NCBI GenBank assembly: GCA_009746045.1
Contig: RPFO01000076.1
Coordinates: 4,457,775-4,521,774 of the forward strand
DNA from: Mesostigma viride
Taxonomy: Eukaryota > Streptophyta > Mesostigmatophyceae > Mesostigmatales > Mesostigmataceae
Reading direction: 5' to 3'
DNA length: 64,000 bases
Part shown: positions 63,160-64,000 of the stretch, piece after piece
Layout of the letters: each line of letters opens with the position of its first letter
How positions within the stretch are numbered: position 1 is the stretch's first letter
Notes under the pieces: model-generated
What the model saw: the letters and a program-made list of their open reading frames with translations, nothing else
Databases searched by the model: none
Told to the model about the DNA's origin: nothing
Made by a program: the position numbers and the translations under genes

Positions 63160-64000
63160 GCCTCAGACAAGTCACTGCTCTTTGTTGTCTTCCTTTGCTG
63201 ACCCTCGCCCTTATGAAGGCTGGTCCCTTGCCCTGGGAACTTTGTTGTTGTTCTTATCTGTTGCTGCCCCTGGCCCCTGGGATAGCGTGTCTTGAAGCTG
63301 GGAACATCCTCCTTCCTTGAAAATGTGGCCCACCCCTTGCACAGGTAGCATTGTATCTTGGACTTGCCCTGGCACTGCCCACCATTGTCAGACGCGTTGC
63401 CCTGCTTGGGGCTGACCACCCCGCCCTGAACACCGACTTGGAGTGTGGACCCCTCACTGTCCAGAATTCAGGTGAATGATCTCGGGCCTTGTCGCCCTTG
63501 TTATGGTTGCCCCTCACGCCCTCCTTTAGGATTGCGGTTCGAGGGCCCTCAGACTGTCATGTGTGAGCCACCGTTGGCATCGTTCCCGCCGCTGGGTAGC
63601 TCTTCACGTGGCTGGCGCAACCTCCACCCTCAACAGCTTCCTCTGCCTCAGAGTGCTTGTTTAATGCATGACCTTATAGGCCTTCAGGTAGAGTGTGGGG
63701 CACACAATGACTTTTAAAGGAGACAACGTGTCGCCTTATCTCCAGCCAGAAAACCTTGAGCCAGTGGGTTAGGGCTATGTTACAAGCGACACATTAAAGC
63801 CGTGAAGCCTGCCCTCCTTTAAGTGCCAATTCCTTCAAATTAGTTGGAAGTGTCTAAGGATCAGGTAAACCACACCTTTGACTCCCACCCTTGATAACTT
63901 GTCCTGCAATGGATTGCCGACCTTCTTGCGTTGGTTTGCCAGCAGCTCCTTCAGCTCAGCTACGTACAGTGCCCAAGGCCTTATTGGCCTTCTTGGCACT
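63160..64000 (-). pseudogene. Noisy partial copy of E5 gag
   Basis: Corresponds to ~44464-45212, zinc knuckle CYLCKGW at ~63330-63360, cut by the window end. Confidence 0.8.

Larger units (their letters stand above)
56806..64000. repeat. Indel-rich duplicate of 38624-45212 (E4 3' end plus nested E5)
   Basis: Starts at GAGTGAGCTAGATGGGTG (pol chromodomain end) and follows E4 ORF3, the GTGGT site, the E5 24-bp extension, LTR, RNase H, RT, PR, INT and gag in order. It is ~600 bp longer than the original over ~6.6 kb, through single-base and short insertions every ~10-25 bp plus some deletions, all through coding and non-coding alike. All frames are broken. The pattern fits raw long-read sequence used to fill a gap, not natural decay. 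Confidence 0.9.

Noticed and set aside
56806-64000. A second, independently inserted and aged E5 copy
   Set aside because: It shares the exact E4/E5 junction and extension with the first copy, and its differences are dominated by small indels rather than substitutions.

Overview
The window is eukaryotic nuclear DNA dominated by nested LTR retrotransposons. At its left edge is a compact gene cluster that looks viral. No tRNA, rRNA or intact cellular gene was found. The host is probably an alga or other protist whose genome carries endogenous large-DNA-virus sequence; the species cannot be told from the sequence.

Virus-like block (1-5010, continued at 12384-12855). Genes are 2-60 bp apart: an Arg-rich small ORF, a hypothetical protein, a staphylococcal-nuclease-like enzyme, and three beta-rich, Gly/Ser/Thr-rich proteins with lectin or LamG-like character (fibre or appendage candidates). 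The last of these is cut in two by a host retrotransposon with a 5-bp target duplication and stays in frame when the insertion is subtracted. This argues that the viral DNA sits in a host chromosome.

Nested elements, named here by nesting. E1 (5011-12383, minus, copia-like, degenerate) is in the viral gene. E2 (12856-52418, minus, copia-like) contains a hAT-type element (17722-19198) inside its integrase. E2's right LTR is split after 16 bp by E3 (22761-51971, plus, gypsy-like and degenerate). E3 holds E4 (29476-49843, plus, a near-intact chromovirus). E4 holds E6 (32658-34427, a TIR DNA element, in gag) and E5 (39250-47082, minus, copia-like, in a third E4 ORF). A solo LTR of the E1 family (51061-51760) sits in E3's right LTR. 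Target-site duplications were found for E1, E3, E4, E5, E6, the hAT element and the solo LTR, but not for E2.

Unusual biology. E2 and E5 have domain order gag-INT-PR-RT-RNase H (protease after integrase), a protease motif DTQ or DTN in place of DTG, and HGDD at the RT active site. LTRs of E1, E2, E5 and the solo copy end in AGTT...AACT, not TG...CA. E4 carries a small ORF resembling the RNase H1 N-terminal hybrid-binding (Cauli_VI) domain before gag and a ~767-codon ORF of unknown function after pol.

Right end. 52419-52690 is a fragment of a gypsy LTR related to E4. 52691-56805 is mostly non-coding, with 42-bp repeats at two places and a PHD-finger coding fragment between them. 56806-64000 repeats 38624-45212, including the same nested junctions, with dense insertion-biased indels; it is most likely an unpolished long-read assembly artefact.
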